A DNA stretch of 64,000 bases from Streptomyces niger (lineage in GTDB: Bacteria > Actinomycetota > Actinomycetes > Streptomycetales > Streptomycetaceae). The stretch covers positions 48,609 through 112,608 of the forward strand of contig NZ_JOFQ01000020.1 in assembly GCF_000718305.1 (NCBI RefSeq), given 5' to 3'. Position numbers and translations under genes: made by a program. Positions 34,210 to 47,907 of the stretch are shown here, piece after piece (the stretch's first letter is position 1; every line of letters begins with the position of its first letter). The notes under the pieces are model-generated. The model was not told the origin of the DNA and searched no databases. It saw only the letters and a program-made list of their open reading frames with translations.

Positions 34210-35295
34210 CTACGGCGCGTCGAACTCCAGGACCTCCTCGACCGGACGCCGTGGCGTCGCCGCACCCCGCGGCCCGTACCCGAAGCGCAACGCCATCTGG
34301 ACCAGGCCGTGACCGGACACCGGTTCCCGTAGCGGCCGGCGCAGCTCCGGCCACTCCAGCGACTGGGTGACGAACGAACTGGAGAGCCCGTCCAGGGTGG
34401 CCGCGAGCAGGGTGCGCTGCATGGCCTGACCCGCGCGCAGCCAGTCCTCCGGGCGGTCCCGCTCCGTACTGAGCAGCGCGAGGTGCGGGTGGCTCTCGAA
34501 GGTGGCCGTCTCCCGGCCCGCCACCTCCCGCCCGGCCGCGAAGTCGCGCACCGGGGCCCGGCCACCGCGCCGCTCCGGCCCGAAGGCGTAGGCGGGCACC
34601 CCGTCGTCCGCCGACTCGGCCGCGGCGCCGATCCGGGTCCACTCCGCCAGGTCCGGGCGGGCCGGGACCGGCTCCCGGTCGTCGCCCGCGCCGCCGGCCG
34701 GCGGGTCCGCGCCGGAGCCGGTGGCGGCGCCCCCGGCCGCGTCGTCCGCCGCCGCGCCGCGGTCGCGTTCCTCGCCCTCCTCGGCCGGCTCCAGCACCAG
34801 TTGGAGGTGCCGGCCGACGGGGAAGGAGAGCGTGGCGCCCTCCTGCTCGGCGGCGTGCCGCAGGCCGGTGAGCTGGGCGGCGGTCAGCCCGGTCGCCTCG
34901 AAGGGGTACCGGCTGCTGTGCCGTTCGTGGACCGCCGGGTATAGCCGGCGCAGCCGCTCCGTACCGCCGTCCGTCTCCCCTTCGGGGTCCAGCTCCACGA
35001 CCGCGAGCAGGGCGGGCCGCTCGGCGTCCGGCAGCAGCGTCGTACGGACGGGCAGGTCGGCGTGGGCCGCCGACGCCCGCAGGTTGAACAGGGCGGCGCC
35101 GCAGTCGATGTGCAGCGCGCGGCCGTCGGGATCGGCCTGCGGCAGCGCCCGCTCCTCATCGGCCCAGAGCCGCAGCGTGCGGCAGCCGGGGGAGCAGCGG
35201 AACCGCCAGGGCTGGGCGTTGTGCATCGACGGCGCGGCGATCGCGTCGGTCACCAGCGCCGTCACGGTCAGGTCGTCGGCTGCCTGTGTGTCCAC
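34210..35295 (-). CDS. Acg-family nitroreductase-like FMN protein
   Basis: The 361-residue protein resembles the Acg/DosR-regulon nitroreductase group, with an N-terminal AIAAPSMHNAQPWRF and a C-terminal LLAATLDGLSSSFVTQSLE. It is longer than simple nitroreductases because it holds two degenerate halves, and in this group the FMN often stays bound without a clear redox role. A low-complexity insert rich in Ala, Gly, Asp and Pro occupies about residues 170-220. The GTG at 35295 with GGAGG 5 nt upstream is preferred over an in-frame ATG at 35367. It is divergent from lpd. Confidence 0.78.
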   Translation of the reverse strand: MDTQAADDLTVTALVTDAIAAPSMHNAQPWRFRCSPGCRTLRLWADEERALPQADPDGRALHIDCGAALFNLRASAAHADLPVRTTLLPDAERPALLAVVELDPEGETDGGTERLRRLYPAVHERHSSRYPFEATGLTAAQLTGLRHAAEQEGATLSFPVGRHLQLVLEPAEEGEERDRGAAADDAAGGAATGSGADPPAGGAGDDREPVPARPDLAEWTRIGAAAESADDGVPAYAFGPERRGGRAPVRDFAAGREVAGRETATFESHPHLALLSTERDRPEDWLRAGQAMQRTLLAATLDGLSSSFVTQSLEWPELRRPLREPVSGHGLVQMALRFGYGPRGAATPRRPVEEVLEFDAP

Positions 35296-35386
35296 CGGGG
35301 CCTCCAGGGGGTGGGCGACCGGGCGTGGGGCCTCCTCCAGAGTGGCCCGAGCCGGCGCCGGCCGCATCGGGAGAAGACGCAACCCA

Positions 35387-35398
35387 CGGAATGTTCCG
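35387..35398. promoter_or_regulatory. Short palindrome in the nitroreductase/lpd spacer
   Basis: CGGAATGTTCCG lies next to an unusually AT-rich stretch (35399-35430) between the divergent genes. It is a weak candidate operator. Confidence 0.35.
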
Positions 35399-35486
35399 AT
35401 AAGAGAAATAATTTTTCCGCATTACGGGTGTCCGGTGTCACACGTTCGGGATCTTCAATGCCCTGCGCGGGCCGTGGACACCGACC

Positions 35487-35492
35487 TACGCT
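35487..35492 (+). promoter_or_regulatory. -10-like hexamer for leaderless lpd
   Basis: TACGCT lies 6 nt before the ATG at 35499; no ribosome-binding site is present. Confidence 0.45.
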
Positions 35493-35498
35493 GCCCGT

Positions 35499-36902
35499 AT
35501 GAGTGCACACTTTGACGTCGTCGTCCTCGGCGCGGGCCCGGGTGGGTACGTCGCCGCGATCCGCGCGGCCCAGCTCGGCCGCAGCGTGGCGATCATCGAG
35601 GAGAAGTACTGGGGCGGGGTCTGCCTCAACGTGGGCTGCATCCCCTCCAAGGCCCTGCTGCGCAACGCCGAGCTGGCGCACCTGTTCACGCAGGAGGCGA
35701 AGGCGTTCGGCATCCGTTCCACCGGCGAGGTGTCCTTCGACTACGGCGCGGCCTTCACCCGCAGCCGCAAGGTCGCGGACGGGCGCGTCAAGGGCGTGCA
35801 CTACCTCATGAAGAAGAACGAGATCACCCAGTACGAGGGCCGCGGCACCTTCGCCGACCCGCACACCCTCCAGGTCGCGCGCTCCGACGGCGGCTCCGAG
35901 ACCGTCACCTTCGACCACTGCATCATCGCCGCCGGCGCCACCACCAAGCTGCTGCCCGGCACCGCTCTGAGCGAGCGGGTGGTGACGTACGAGGAGCAGA
36001 TCCTCAGCGAGGAACTGCCCCGCAGCATCATCATCGCGGGCGCCGGCGCGATCGGCGTGGAGTTCGCGTACGTGCTGCGCAACTACGGCGTGGACGTCAC
36101 GATCGTGGAGTTCCTGGACCGGCTGGTGCCCTTGGAGGACGCCGAGGTCTCCGCCGAACTGGCCAAGCGGTACAAGCGCCTGGGCGTCAAGCTGCTGACC
36201 GGTACCCGCGTCGAAGGCATCGACGACGACGGCAGCGGCACGGTGAAGGTGCACGTCACCACCGGCGGGCAGCAGCAGACCCTGGAGGCCGACAAGGTCC
36301 TGCAGGCGATCGGCTTCCAGCCGCGCGTGGAGGGCTACGGCCTGGAGAACACCGGTGTGAAGCTCACCGAGCGCGGCGCCATCGACGTCGACGCCCGCTG
36401 CCGTACGAGCGTGCCGCACCTCTTCGCCATCGGCGACGTCACCGCGAAGCTGATGCTCGCGCACGCCGCCGAGGCCATGGGCATCGTCGCCGCCGAGACG
36501 ATCGCGGACGCCGAGACCATGGAGCTGGACTACGTCATGATCCCGCGGGCCACGTACTGCCAGCCGCAGATCGCCAGCTTCGGCTGGACCGAGGAGCAGG
36601 CCCGCGAGCAGGGCTTCGACGTGCAGGTCGCGAAGTTCCCGTTCACCGCGAACGGCAAGGCGCACGGCCTCGGCGACGCCACCGGCTTCGTCAAGATCCT
36701 CAGCGACGCGCGGTACGGCGAGCTGCTCGGCGCCCACCTCATCGGCCCCGAAGTCACCGAGCTGCTGCCGGAGTTGACGCTCGCTCAGCAGTGGGACCTG
36801 ACCGTCCACGAGGTCGCCAGGAACGTGCACGCGCACCCCACGCTCGGCGAGGCCGTCAAGGAGGCCGTGCACGGGCTCGCGGGACACATGATCAACTTCT
36901 GA
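35499..36902 (+). CDS. lpdA: Dihydrolipoyl dehydrogenase (E3)
   Basis: The 467-residue flavoprotein is a full-length disulfide oxidoreductase: FAD motif [14 protein letters not shown], redox cysteines Cys42 and Cys47 in [19 protein letters not shown] motif [17 protein letters not shown], the second FAD segment LFAIGDVT, and the C-terminal [13 protein letters not shown] with the catalytic His. It reoxidises lipoyl groups of 2-oxoacid dehydrogenase complexes with NAD+. No E1/E2 genes flank it, so it probably serves several complexes. Confidence 0.95.
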   Translation: MSAHFDVVVLGAGPGGYVAAIRAAQLGRSVAIIEEKYWGGVCLNVGCIPSKALLRNAELAHLFTQEAKAFGIRSTGEVSFDYGAAFTRSRKVADGRVKGVHYLMKKNEITQYEGRGTFADPHTLQVARSDGGSETVTFDHCIIAAGATTKLLPGTALSERVVTYEEQILSEELPRSIIIAGAGAIGVEFAYVLRNYGVDVTIVEFLDRLVPLEDAEVSAELAKRYKRLGVKLLTGTRVEGIDDDGSGTVKVHVTTGGQQQTLEADKVLQAIGFQPRVEGYGLENTGVKLTERGAIDVDARCRTSVPHLFAIGDVTAKLMLAHAAEAMGIVAAETIADAETMELDYVMIPRATYCQPQIASFGWTEEQAREQGFDVQVAKFPFTANGKAHGLGDATGFVKILSDARYGELLGAHLIGPEVTELLPELTLAQQWDLTVHEVARNVHAHPTLGEAVKEAVHGLAGHMINF

Positions 36903-36991
36903 CGGGCCAGGCCACCCCCTTGATCGCGGCACTCCGTGCCCCCTGAGCGCCGAGCCGAAAACAGGCGGCCGCTCCGCACGGCCCGGAGACA

Positions 36992-39085
36992 ATGGCACGG
37001 GCGTCCGGTGAACGGTGCGGGACGGTTGTGCGTGTGGGGGTGGGGCCCGTGAGCCGAGGGAAGAGGCGCATCCGGCGACGGAAGCAGGATGCGCTGCCGG
37101 TGACGCGCAGTGAGCGCCTGATGTTCGGCGGCGCGCTGCGGTACGACCTGTCGTTCACCCGGCACGAACAGCCGCTGCTACGGCTGTCGTTCTGGCAGAT
37201 GGCCCGGCAGTTCCCCGCCATGGCGGCCCTGGTGGGCCGGGCCGCCTGGCGGGAGGACCGGCGGGCCCTGCTGGCGCTGCTCGGCGCCGAGGCCGGGCAG
37301 GGGCTGACCCGTGCGTTCGTGCTGGTGGCCACCAACCGGGTACTGGTCGCGCTGTTCGCCGGCGGGCCGACCGTGGAGCGATTACGCCAGGCGCTGCCGG
37401 CGCTGCTCGCCGGCTGCGCCGTCGCGGCCGTCGCCGCCCTGCTCTCGGCCGTGTCGGTCGCCGCCTCCGGTCGGCTGGAGCCCAAGGTCGAGCGGGTCTG
37501 TACCGCCCGCTTCTACCGCGGCGCCGTCCGGGTGGAGCTCGCGGCCCTGGAGGACGCGGACTTCCACCGCACGCTGGACGCCGGGCGCTTCGGCACCGAC
37601 TCCGTCCGCATGATGCTCCGGTCCTCGATCACGGTCGTCAACGCCCTGATCGCGCTGCTCGCCTCCGCCGTCGTACTGGCCCTGCTGCATCCGCTGCTCG
37701 TCCTGATGCTGGTGCTGATCGCCGCGCCCAAGGGCTGGGGCGCGGTCCTCTCGGCCCGCCGGCAGTACGCCTCGCGGCATGCCTGGATCGAGCACCGGCG
37801 CGCCATCTCCGTCGTCACCCAGAAGATCACCGAGCACGGCTGCGGCCCCGAACTGCGCGTGCACGGCGCGGGCCGGATGCTGACCGACGCCTACGACGAC
37901 ATGTCGATGACGATGGAGAAGGAGCAGCAGCGGCTGGCCACCGCCGAGGCCGCCACCCAGACCGCGGCGGCCGCCGTCGCCGGCCTCGCCACGCTCGCCG
38001 CGTACGGCGTCCTGTGGCTGCTGCTCACCGGCGGCGGCATGCCGTTGGCGGTGGCCGGCACGGCGGTGATCGCGGTACGCAGCGCCGGTTCGGGCTTGAC
38101 CGCCCTCGTCCTCCAGGTCAACCGCCTCTACGAAGAGGCCATGTACCTCCAGGACCTCCAGGACGCCTGCGAGGGCGCCGAACGGCAGGCCATCCCGGCC
38201 GGCGGCACCCCGGTCCCGCGGCCGCTCACCGAGATCCGCCTGGCGGACGTGAGCTTCAGCTACCCCGGCGCGTCGGAGCCCGCGCTGCGCGGTGTCAGCC
38301 TGACCATCCCGCGCGGCCGGGTCGTCGCCCTGGTCGGCGCGAACGGCTCGGGCAAGACCACCCTCGCCAAGCTCGTCGCGGGCCTGTACCTGCCCGGCGC
38401 CGGGCGGCTCACGTGGAACGGCGTGGACCTGCGGGAGGCGGACAGGGACGCGATCTTCGACCAGGTCGCGGTGCTCGGCCAGGACTTCCCGCGCTGGCCG
38501 ATGACCGCCCGCGCCAACGTCCACATCGGCCGCAGCGACCAGCGGCCCGACCAGGAGCGCATCGAGCGGGCCGCGGCCGAGGCGGGCGCCGCCGACCTGG
38601 TCGAGGGGCTGCCGCACGGCTGGGACAGCCTGGTCGTCAAAGGCTTCGAGCGCGGCACGGACCTCTCCGGCGGCCAGTGGCAGCGCCTGGGCAGTGCGCG
38701 CGCCCGGTACCGCGGAGCGCCGCTGCTGATCGTCGACGAGCCGACCGCGGCCCTCGACCCGCAGGCCGAGGTGGCGGCGTTCCGTTCGCTGCGCTCGCTC
38801 GCCGACGACGGCACCACCGTCCTGCTGATCACCCACCGGCTGGCCGCCACCGCCACCGCGGACCTGATCTACGTACTGGACCGCGGCCGGCTGGCCGGCG
38901 CGGGCACGCACCGCGAGCTGATGTCCGTACCGGGCGGCCTGTACCGCGCCATGTACGAACTCCAGGCCGCGCAGTACGCCGTGGACGGCACGGGGAACGG
39001 CGTGCCGCGGGCCAACGGTGCGCCGCGGCCCAGGAACGCCGGTACCGGCCCGGGTGATTCCCATGTCGACCGCGTCCAGGGGTGA
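36992..39085 (+). CDS. ABC exporter (fused transmembrane and ATPase domains) containing a TTA codon
   Basis: The 697-residue half-transporter has a membrane domain (about 95-390) with five or six helices and a C-terminal ATPase: Walker A VGANGSGKTT, Q-loop VLGQDFPRW, signature LSGGQWQ, Walker B LLIVDEPTAAL and H-loop LITHRL. It belongs to the lipid/peptide exporter type and would act as a dimer. Codon 131 (37382-37384) is TTA, so expression may depend on the bldA tRNA. A basic N-terminus of about 45 residues and a polar C-terminal tail are extra. The ATG at 36992 has GGAG upstream; a GTG at 37049 is an alternative. The cargo is unknown. Confidence 0.87.
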   Translation: MARASGERCGTVVRVGVGPVSRGKRRIRRRKQDALPVTRSERLMFGGALRYDLSFTRHEQPLLRLSFWQMARQFPAMAALVGRAAWREDRRALLALLGAEAGQGLTRAFVLVATNRVLVALFAGGPTVERLRQALPALLAGCAVAAVAALLSAVSVAASGRLEPKVERVCTARFYRGAVRVELAALEDADFHRTLDAGRFGTDSVRMMLRSSITVVNALIALLASAVVLALLHPLLVLMLVLIAAPKGWGAVLSARRQYASRHAWIEHRRAISVVTQKITEHGCGPELRVHGAGRMLTDAYDDMSMTMEKEQQRLATAEAATQTAAAAVAGLATLAAYGVLWLLLTGGGMPLAVAGTAVIAVRSAGSGLTALVLQVNRLYEEAMYLQDLQDACEGAERQAIPAGGTPVPRPLTEIRLADVSFSYPGASEPALRGVSLTIPRGRVVALVGANGSGKTTLAKLVAGLYLPGAGRLTWNGVDLREADRDAIFDQVAVLGQDFPRWPMTARANVHIGRSDQRPDQERIERAAAEAGAADLVEGLPHGWDSLVVKGFERGTDLSGGQWQRLGSARARYRGAPLLIVDEPTAALDPQAEVAAFRSLRSLADDGTTVLLITHRLAATATADLIYVLDRGRLAGAGTHRELMSVPGGLYRAMYELQAAQYAVDGTGNGVPRANGAPRPRNAGTGPGDSHVDRVQG

Positions 39086-39257
39086 CGCCCCGCGCCGCCT
39101 GCCGCCCGCTCCGCTCCGCCCGCGCCTCGGCCCGCTGGCGAGCACGCTGCGGGACGTGCTGGGGTGCCTCGGGGTGATCGTGACGGCGGTGCTGGTCTCG
39201 CTGGTGTGCGTCCTGCTGTCGCAGGCGTTTCCGCAGCTCGCGGAGATCTCACCGTGA
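39063..39257 (+). CDS. Possible small membrane protein overlapping the ABC exporter end
   Basis: A 64-residue frame starts inside the last codons of the exporter gene (23-bp overlap) and contains one transmembrane helix (about 36-55, LGVIVTAVLVSLVCVLL) after a basic, proline-rich N-terminus. The overlap suggests translational coupling and a possible accessory role for the exporter. The ribosome-binding site is weak and I know no family, so it may be spurious. Confidence 0.4.
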   Translation: MSTASRGDAPRRLPPAPLRPRLGPLASTLRDVLGCLGVIVTAVLVSLVCVLLSQAFPQLAEISP

Positions 39258-39301
39258 ACGTCCGGGGTCGTCCGGGCCGGCGGCGGGCACGGAACTCCCG
39301 C

Positions 39302-39315
39302 TCTACGCCTGTAGA
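39302..39315. promoter_or_regulatory. TCTAC-N4-GTAGA palindrome upstream of the secreted endonuclease
   Basis: TCTACGCCTGTAGA is a perfect inverted repeat 159-172 bp before the nuclease start, directly followed by TTGACA at 39327. The same repeat occurs at 45261. Confidence 0.55.
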
Positions 39316-39473
39316 TCTCCACATTCTTGACACATAATCACACCCCAAAGGTCACGCGGCGGGAATCGCGGCGGTGGCACGCTGCCTCCGGCCGGTCATT
39401 CGCCGGCCGGCCCCGGCCCGCACCCCCCACTTCAGCGGACCGGCCCACGTGCATGGGGGAGAGGACACCACTC

Positions 39474-40310
39474 GTGGACATATCCCGTACCACTCGGCGC
39501 AGAATCGTCACGGCACTCACCGGTACCGCCCTGCTCGCGCTGGCCGTGCAGGTGCCGGCCACCGCGGCCCCCGAACACGCCGTCCACCACGGCGCCACCG
39601 CCGCGTCCGCCACCACCGCGTACGACGACACGTACTACAAGGACGCGGAGGGCAAGGCCGGCCCGGAGCTCAAGTCCGCGCTGCACAAGATCATCAGCTC
39701 CGGTGTCAGCAAGCTCAGCTACGACCAGGTCTGGGACGCCCTGAAGGTCACCGACCAGGACCCGAAGAACTCCGGCAACGTCATCCTGCTCTACACCGGC
39801 CGTTCGCAGAGCAAGGACGACAACGGCGGCGACCCCGACCAGTGGAACCGGGAGCACGTCTGGGCCAAGTCGCACGGCGACTTCGGCACCTCCACCGGGC
39901 CCGGCACCGACATCCACCACCTCCGCCCGGCCGACGTCTCGGTCAACAGCACGCGCGGCAACAAGGACTTCGACAACGGCGGCAGCGAGGTCGGCGAGGC
40001 GCCCGGCAACTACACCGACGGCGACTCCTTCGAGCCCCGCGACGCGGTCAAGGGCGACGTCGCCCGCATGATCCTCTACATGGCCGTCCGCTACGACGGC
40101 GACGACGGCTTCCCCGACCTGGAGCCCAACGACAAGGTCGACAACGGCTCGGCGCCCGCCATCGGCCGGCTCAGCGTCCTGAAGACGTGGAGCGAGCAGG
40201 ACCCGCCGGACGACTTCGAGAAGAACCGCAACCAGGTCATCTTCGACAAGTACCAGCACAACCGGAACCCGTTCATCGACCACCCGGAGTGGGTCGACGC
40301 GATCTGGTGA
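39474..40310 (+). CDS. Secreted endonuclease I family nuclease
   Basis: The 278-residue protein has a signal peptide (cut near VPATAAPEH) and the endonuclease I core with the beta-beta-alpha-metal motif: NREHVWAKSHG provides the general-base His and GTDIHHLRP a second metal-binding segment. Such enzymes are non-specific extracellular DNases/RNases used for nutrition or during development. The GTG at 39474 is spaced 10 nt from GGGGAGAGG; the ATG at 39453 lacks a ribosome-binding site. Its promoter shares a palindrome with the pyrimidine catabolism operons. Confidence 0.87.
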   Translation: MDISRTTRRRIVTALTGTALLALAVQVPATAAPEHAVHHGATAASATTAYDDTYYKDAEGKAGPELKSALHKIISSGVSKLSYDQVWDALKVTDQDPKNSGNVILLYTGRSQSKDDNGGDPDQWNREHVWAKSHGDFGTSTGPGTDIHHLRPADVSVNSTRGNKDFDNGGSEVGEAPGNYTDGDSFEPRDAVKGDVARMILYMAVRYDGDDGFPDLEPNDKVDNGSAPAIGRLSVLKTWSEQDPPDDFEKNRNQVIFDKYQHNRNPFIDHPEWVDAIW

Positions 40311-40328
40311 CCGTCCCGCACGGTCAGG

Positions 40329-40354
40329 GGTGGCCGCCCGCCGCGGCGGCCACC
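40329..40354 (+). terminator. First terminator after the endonuclease gene
   Basis: A perfect 10-bp stem (GGTGGCCGCC / GGCGGCCACC) with a 6-nt loop lies 19 nt after the stop codon. Confidence 0.7.
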
Positions 40355-40360
40355 ATCCGG

Positions 40361-40397
40361 CCGCCCGGCTCCCGCGAACATGCGGCGAGCCGGGCGG
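40361..40397 (+). terminator. Second, tandem terminator hairpin
   Basis: An 11-bp stem (CCGCCCGGCTC / GAGCCGGGCGG) encloses an inner CCGC/GCGG pair. It follows the first hairpin by 6 bp. Confidence 0.65.
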
Positions 40398-40734
40398 TTC
40401 GCGTATCCGCGCGGACCGATCCGCGACCCGGTCGCCTGCCCCGAGTTCGCGACGCAGTGATCGCCGTTCGGATAACGGCCGGTCAAATTCACGTTACTGA
40501 TCTGTCGGAAACGGTCAGAGGATGGCACGCTTCCTCCGGCTCACAGCATTCGCACAGCTGACGGGCCTGGTTCCGCCTGCGCGGTTCGGCGTCGTGGGCG
40601 GAGCCGTCGTATGCACCGCAGCTCGGCCTCGTACCACCAGCACCACTCCTGTACCGGCGGACGGCCCCCACCCACGGCCGTCCGTTTCCCCCTCGACGGG
40701 CCGCCACCTCGCGGCCCCGCACCAAGGAGAACGC

Positions 40735-44785
<4,051 letters not shown>

Positions 44786-44803
44786 CGCGTCCGGGCAGGA
44801 GAG

Positions 44804-44836
44804 AGGGCCTGCCCGGTGGTCCACCGGGCAGGCCCT
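44804..44836. terminator. Bidirectional terminator after geosmin synthase
   Basis: A 33-bp perfect palindrome centred on 44820 (AGGGCCTGCCCGGTGG and its complement) lies between two convergent genes. Confidence 0.85.
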
Positions 44837-44846
44837 CACCCGATCC

Positions 44847-45044
44847 TCAGGGCAGGATCTTCTCCACGGCCGCCCGCCCCTCGTCGGCGAGCTTGCGGCG
44901 TGCCCATTCCAGATTCTTGGGCGTGATGTCACGCCCGGTCGCCATCACCAGGTCCTCCGGGCTCACGTCCGCCGCCGGACCGCTGTGCAGACTCCGGTCC
45001 GGGGTGCGGAGATCGTCGGGCTCGGGCCGGGAATTCTTGTCCAT
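44847..45044 (-). CDS. Small acidic/basic hypothetical protein
   Basis: The 65-residue protein starts after a perfect AGGAGG site. It is soluble, with PADVSPEDLVMATGRDITPKN followed by a helical C-terminus (LEWARRKLADEGRAAVEKILP region). I do not recognise a family. It sits convergent to geosmin synthase and shares its terminator. Longer in-frame starts exist upstream but lack a ribosome-binding site. Confidence 0.65.
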   Translation of the reverse strand: MDKNSRPEPDDLRTPDRSLHSGPAADVSPEDLVMATGRDITPKNLEWARRKLADEGRAAVEKILP

Positions 45045-45411
45045 GCCGCCTCCTCGCGCCTCACGGTTGCCCTCCATGTTCCCGGCATACCGCCCCATAT
45101 GCACCTTGAAGCACGGAGTGACCATGCGTACGCACCGGACACCCTGAGTGAGGAGCGAAGGGCGGGGGTGCGCGGGCAACACGCCGGTTCCCGCACGGTG
45201 GCGACGGCGGTATTGCCCGGCCGGGTGTCATGCTTCTACCGTCTGTGAATCCGGTCGCACTCTACGTGTGTAGAACGGCCGCGACGCGTGACGCGGTGTC
45301 AGGGACGGCAAGGGTGGGTCGGTGCCCGGGTGACGATGCGCGTGGGCCCCTTCTCCCGCTTCTCCCGTTCCGGCCGGTGCCGGGGAGCTGCTGGTGGAAG
45401 GGGACGGGACT
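45045..45411. other. 367-bp divergent promoter region before dihydropyrimidinase
   Basis: It holds the upstream regions of the small protein (minus) and dihydropyrimidinase (plus), including the palindrome at 45261-45274. No extra gene is supported. Confidence 0.55.
45261..45274. promoter_or_regulatory. TCTAC-N4-GTAGA palindrome upstream of dihydropyrimidinase
   Basis: TCTACGTGTGTAGA is a perfect inverted repeat 138-151 bp before the start codon and matches the sites near 27284 and 39302. Confidence 0.55.
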
Positions 45412-46818
45412 GTGAGTCGTACGGTCATCCGCGGCGGGCTGGTCATCACCGCCGCCGACGAGATCCATGCCGATGTCCTGATCGAGGGCGGCCGGGTCGC
45501 CGCGCTCGCCGCGCACGGGCAGGAGGCGGCGCTGGGCTGGACCGAGTCCGCCGACCGGGTCATCGACGCGACCGGGAAGTACGTCATCCCGGGCGGCGTG
45601 GACGCGCACACGCACATGGACTTCCCGTTCGGCGGGACCGCTTCCTCCGACACCTTCGCGACCGGCACCCAGGCCGCCGCGTGGGGCGGCACCACCACCA
45701 TCATCGACTTCGCCGTGCAGTCCCGCGGCAGGTCGCTGCGCGAGGGCCTGGACCAGTGGCACGCCAAGTCCGACGCGCAGTGCGCCGTCGACTACGCGTT
45801 CCACATGATCCTCTCCGACGTGAACGAGAACAGCCTCAAGGAGATGGACCTCCTGGTGGCCGAGGGGGTCACCTCCTTCAAGCTCTTCACGGCCTACCCG
45901 GGCGTCTTCTACAGCGACGACGGGCAGATCCTGCGCGCGATGCAGCGGGCCGCCGGGAACGGCGGGCTGGTGATGATGCACGCCGAGAACGGCATCGCCA
46001 TCGACGTCCTCGTCCAGCAGGCGCTTGCCGAGGGCCGCACCGATCCCCGCTACCACGGCGAGGTGCGGCGCGCGCTGCTGGAGGCCGAGGCCACGCACCG
46101 CACGATCCAACTCGCCCGGGTCGCCGGCGCGCCCCTCTACGTCGTCCACGTCTCGGCCGAGGAAGCCGTCGCCGAGCTGACCCAGGCCCGCGACAAGGGG
46201 CTCCCCGTCTTCGGCGAGACCTGCCCGCAGTACCTCTTCCTCTCCACCGACAACCTCGCCGAGCCCGACTTCGAGGGCGCCAAGTACGTCTGCAGCACGC
46301 CGCTGCGGCCCCGGGAGCACCAGGCGGCGCTGTGGCGGGGCCTGCGCACCGACGACCTCCAGGTCGTCTCCACCGACCACTGCCCCTTCTGCTTCCGTGG
46401 CCAGAAGGAGCTGGGCCGCGGCGACTTCTCGAAGATCCCCAACGGCATGCCGGGCGTCGAGAACCGCATGGACCTGCTCCACCAGGCCGTGCTGGACGGC
46501 CACATCAGCCGCCGCCGCTGGATCGAGATCGCCTGCGCCGCGCCCGCGCGGATGTTCGGCCTCTATCCGAAGAAGGGCACGATCACGCCGGGCGCCGACG
46601 CGGACATCGTGCTCTACGACCCGCACGCCGAACAGGTGATGTCGGCCGAAACCCACCACATGAACGTGGACTACTCCGCGTACGAGGGGCGGCGGGTCAC
46701 CGGCCGGGTGGAGACTGTCCTCTCCCGCGGCGAACTCGTCATCGACCAGCGCGAGTTCACCGGGCACGCGGGCCACGGCCAGTACGCCCCGCGGGCCACC
46801 TCCCAGTACCTCTCCTGA
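45412..46818 (+). CDS. hydA: Dihydropyrimidinase / D-hydantoinase
   Basis: The 468-residue amidohydrolase has the binuclear zinc site of cyclic amidases: DAHTH with His66 and His68, the carboxylated Lys157 in SFKLFTAY, His190 in MMHAEN, His246 in VVHVS, and the catalytic Asp in STDHCPF. It opens the ring of dihydrouracil or dihydrothymine to N-carbamoyl-beta-amino acids in the cytosol. It leads an operon with an F420/LLM oxidoreductase and an NCS1 permease. The next enzyme of the pathway is encoded at 27.3 kb. The GTG at 45412 is preferred to one six codons upstream. Confidence 0.92.
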   Translation: MSRTVIRGGLVITAADEIHADVLIEGGRVAALAAHGQEAALGWTESADRVIDATGKYVIPGGVDAHTHMDFPFGGTASSDTFATGTQAAAWGGTTTIIDFAVQSRGRSLREGLDQWHAKSDAQCAVDYAFHMILSDVNENSLKEMDLLVAEGVTSFKLFTAYPGVFYSDDGQILRAMQRAAGNGGLVMMHAENGIAIDVLVQQALAEGRTDPRYHGEVRRALLEAEATHRTIQLARVAGAPLYVVHVSAEEAVAELTQARDKGLPVFGETCPQYLFLSTDNLAEPDFEGAKYVCSTPLRPREHQAALWRGLRTDDLQVVSTDHCPFCFRGQKELGRGDFSKIPNGMPGVENRMDLLHQAVLDGHISRRRWIEIACAAPARMFGLYPKKGTITPGADADIVLYDPHAEQVMSAETHHMNVDYSAYEGRRVTGRVETVLSRGELVIDQREFTGHAGHGQYAPRATSQYLS

Positions 46819-46906
46819 CCCGGCCCTTCCCAGGGCCCTTCCGCTCCGCCCGGGCACCCCCTTCGGACGTCGTTCCTCATCACCGGCCCTACACCAGGGA
46901 GTAGAG

Positions 46907-47907
46907 ATGGACTTCGGAGTCGTCCTGCAGACCGATCCGCCCGCCGCCGCCGTGGTCGGCCTCATGCGCCGCGCCGAACGGCAGGGCTTCCGCTACGGCT
47001 GGACCTTCGACTCCGCCGTGCTCTGGCAGGAGCCGTTCGTCATCCACAGCCGCATCCTGGAACACACCGACCGGCTGATCGTCGGCCCGATGGTCACCAA
47101 CCCCGCCACCCGCACCTGGGAGGTCACCGCCTCCACCTTCGCCACCCTCAACGACATGTACGGCAACCGCACCGTCTGCGGCATCGGCCGCGGCGACTCC
47201 GCGATGCGGGTGGCGGGCCGCCGCCCCAACACCCTGGCCCGGCTCGGCGAAAGCATCACCGTCATCCGCGACCTCGCCGAGGGCCGCGAGGCCACCGTGG
47301 ACGGCAACCCGGTCCGGCTGCCATGGGTCCGCGACGGCCGGCTGCCGGTCTGGATGGCGGCGTACGGGCCCAAGGCCCTGGCGATGGTGGGCCGGCTCGC
47401 CGACGGCTTCATCCTCCAGCTCGCCGACCCCTTCCTCACCGAGTGGATGGTCAAGGCCGTACGGGACGCCGCCGCCGAGGCCGGCCGCGACCCCGACGCG
47501 CTGACGATCTGCGTGGCGGCCCCCGCGTACATCGGCGAGGACCCGGCCCACGCCCGCGAACAGTGCCGCTGGTTCGGCGGCATGGTCGGCAACCACGTCG
47601 CCGACCTGGTGAGCCGGTACGGCGAGCACTCCGGCATGGTCCCCGAGGAGCTGACCGCGTACATCAAGACCCGCGAGAAGTACGACTACGCCCACCACGG
47701 CCGGGCCGGCAACCCGGACACCGCCTTCGTCCCCGACGAGATCGTCGACCGCTTCTGCGTCCTCGGCCCGCCCGAGGCCCACATCGAAAAGCTCCGCGCC
47801 CTGCGCGCCCTCGGCGTCGACCACTTCGCCCTCTACGCCATGCACGACAGCAAAGAAGCCACGATCGACGCGTACGGCACCGACGTCATCCCGGCCCTGG
47901 CGGCGGA

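Larger units (their letters stand above)
40311..40734. other. 424-bp spacer: two terminators then the M4 protease promoter region
   Basis: The first 90 bp hold two hairpins that end the nuclease transcript. An AT-richer segment around 40470-40510 is the probable promoter area for the protease, implying a long 5' untranslated leader. No ORF here is convincing. Confidence 0.55.

Noticed and set aside
33997..34332. 111-residue open frame beginning at ATGGTTTACTATTC
   Set aside because: It reads through a perfect terminator-type hairpin, is made mainly of Arg, Pro and Gly, and has no ribosome-binding site.
46884..46906. CTAC-N8-GTAG before the LLM gene as a further copy of the shared palindrome
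   Set aside because: The spacing differs (8 instead of 4-6 bp between cores) and the right arm is part of the ribosome-binding region.
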